Assembly (NCBI RefSeq): GCF_014649795.1
Contig: NZ_BMTS01000008.1
Location: forward strand, 186,001-250,000
DNA length: 64,000 bases
Origin: Streptomyces melanogenes
Lineage (GTDB): Bacteria; Actinomycetota; Actinomycetes; Streptomycetales; Streptomycetaceae
Direction: 5' to 3'
Numbering within the stretch: the first letter of the stretch is position 1; every line of letters begins with the position of its first letter. The position numbers were made by a program, and so were the translations under genes. The notes under the pieces are model-generated. The model searched no databases, was not told the DNA's origin, and was given only the letters and a program-made list of their open reading frames with translations. Below are positions 63,466 through 64,000 of this stretch, in pieces.

Positions 63466-64000
63466 CCCCGGTCCGCCATCCGCAGCGCCCGCCAGACCGC
63501 CTTCGCCGCGTTGTGCCCGGACATGCCGTGCACACCAGGGCCCGGCGGGGTGGCCGAGGAGCAGAGGAACACCGACGGGTGCCGGGTCGTGTACGGGAAC
63601 AGGGACAGCGTGGGCCGCAGCAGCAGCTGCAACCCGCGCGCCGCGCCGCACGCGATATCACCGCCCACATAGTTCGCGTTGTGCGCCGCGAGCTGTGGCG
63701 GCCCCGCCGTGGCGCGCGCGAGCACCCGGTCGCGGAAGCCCGGCGCGAACCGCTCGATCTGGCGCTCTATCGCGTCGGTGAGATCGCCGTCCCACCCGTT
63801 CGGCACGTGCCCGTACGCCCAGAACACGTGCTTGCCCTCCGGCGCCCGCGAGGGGTCGACGAGGCTGGGCTGGGCGGTGATCAGGAACGGGGTCTCGGGG
63901 GCGGTGCCCCCGGACGCCTGGCTCAGCGCGGCGCCGATCTCGCGGCTGGACGGGCCGATCTGCACGGTCCCGGCCCGCCGCGGCTCGGCCGCGGTCCACG
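63462..64000 (-). CDS. NAD(P)/FAD-dependent oxidoreductase, phytoene-desaturase-like, N-terminus outside window
   Basis: The frame is open from the window end to a TGA at 63462-63464, giving the last 178 residues. VQIGPSSREIGAAL, PFLITAQPSLVDPSRAPEGK with HVFWAYGHVP, and the final VFLCSSATPPGPGVHGMSGH with NAAKAVWRALRM are the C-terminal FAD-binding part of the phytoene desaturase/carotenoid isomerase-like flavoproteins (G-x-G-V-H-G-M-x-G). The substrate is unknown; no carotenoid genes are in view. The start and the N-terminal Rossmann motif lie beyond 64000. It overlaps the macrodomain gene by 4 bp. Confidence 0.9.
   Translation of the reverse strand, partial: WTAAEPRRAGTVQIGPSSREIGAALSQASGGTAPETPFLITAQPSLVDPSRAPEGKHVFWAYGHVPNGWDGDLTDAIERQIERFAPGFRDRVLARATAGPPQLAAHNANYVGGDIACGAARGLQLLLRPTLSLFPYTTRHPSVFLCSSATPPGPGVHGMSGHNAAKAVWRALRMADRG

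Noticed and set aside
1..64000. tRNA, rRNA or riboswitch genes
   Set aside because: The intergenic regions were read for cloverleaf-like or conserved riboswitch elements and none was found; a covariance-model search would be needed to exclude small RNAs.

Overview
The window is chromosomal DNA of a high-GC actinomycete, almost certainly a Streptomyces. The support is: strongly G/C-biased third codon positions; GTG and TTG starts; GGAGG-type ribosome binding sites; an ANTAR protein and a SigB/SigF-type sigma factor; a SpoIIE-type phosphatase; chitin-control boxes; and an ethylmalonyl-CoA pathway cluster whose order matches what I remember of S. coelicolor around SCO6467-SCO6475 (recollection, not a search). 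I see no tRNA, rRNA, CRISPR array, integrase or intact insertion sequence. 56 protein genes and one pseudogene are called. The first gene (amino acid permease) and the last (FAD oxidoreductase) run off the window ends.

Layout. 1-8 kb: permease, membrane phosphodiesterase, two small unknowns, two UlaG-like metallo-beta-lactamase-fold hydrolases around a DedA protein, and an aminotransferase-like protein without its PLP lysine. 8-13.8 kb: signalling and stress genes (GAF-ANTAR, PAS-GAF, sigma factor, CBS pair, DinB-like protein) and a PAP2/diacylglycerol-kinase fusion. 13.9-20 kb: small metabolic and unknown genes. 20-22 kb: a GntR regulator next to adenosine deaminase, with the same 11-bp palindrome at both genes. 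22-27 kb: a tightly packed four-peptidase operon (M55, M20, S9, S66), divergent from a chitin-type AA10 LPMO preceded by three chitin-control-like boxes. 28-37.5 kb: methyltransferase, SpoIIE phosphatase, MFS transporter with C-terminal Ig-like repeats, SRPBCC protein, a radical SAM protein with a LexA-type box, RidA, GNAT and HEAT-repeat proteins.

37.9-47 kb holds the ethylmalonyl-CoA pathway: tandem 3-hydroxyacyl-CoA dehydrogenase, TetR regulator, crotonyl-CoA carboxylase/reductase, ethylmalonyl-CoA mutase, CitE-like lyase, MaoC hydratase and acyl-CoA dehydrogenase. Together these turn acetyl-CoA-derived crotonyl-CoA into glyoxylate and propionyl-CoA. psd and pssA (phosphatidylethanolamine synthesis) follow. 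A convergent glycerate kinase could use glyoxylate-derived glycerate. A BCCT transporter and a decayed ADP-ribosylglycohydrolase come next.

The most unusual block is 53.4-60.4 kb: four nearly contiguous genes encoding a small trypsin-co-occurring (CU044_2847-like) protein, an intact trypsin-like protease fused to a VMAP-like region, a MoxR-type AAA+ ATPase, and an 1130-residue vWA-like/pseudokinase/ParA-like fusion. It resembles the vWA-MoxR-VMAP ternary conflict systems predicted by comparative genomics, and the degenerate kinase and P-loop domains look specialised. An ada-alkA/ogt alkylation-repair pair and a macrodomain protein close the window.

A roughly 47-bp intergenic repeat (core GGGGCGCGGGGAACTGCGCG, outer end CCGCAGACGAA) occurs 13 times at six loci, four of them as inverted pairs able to form long REPIN-like hairpins.
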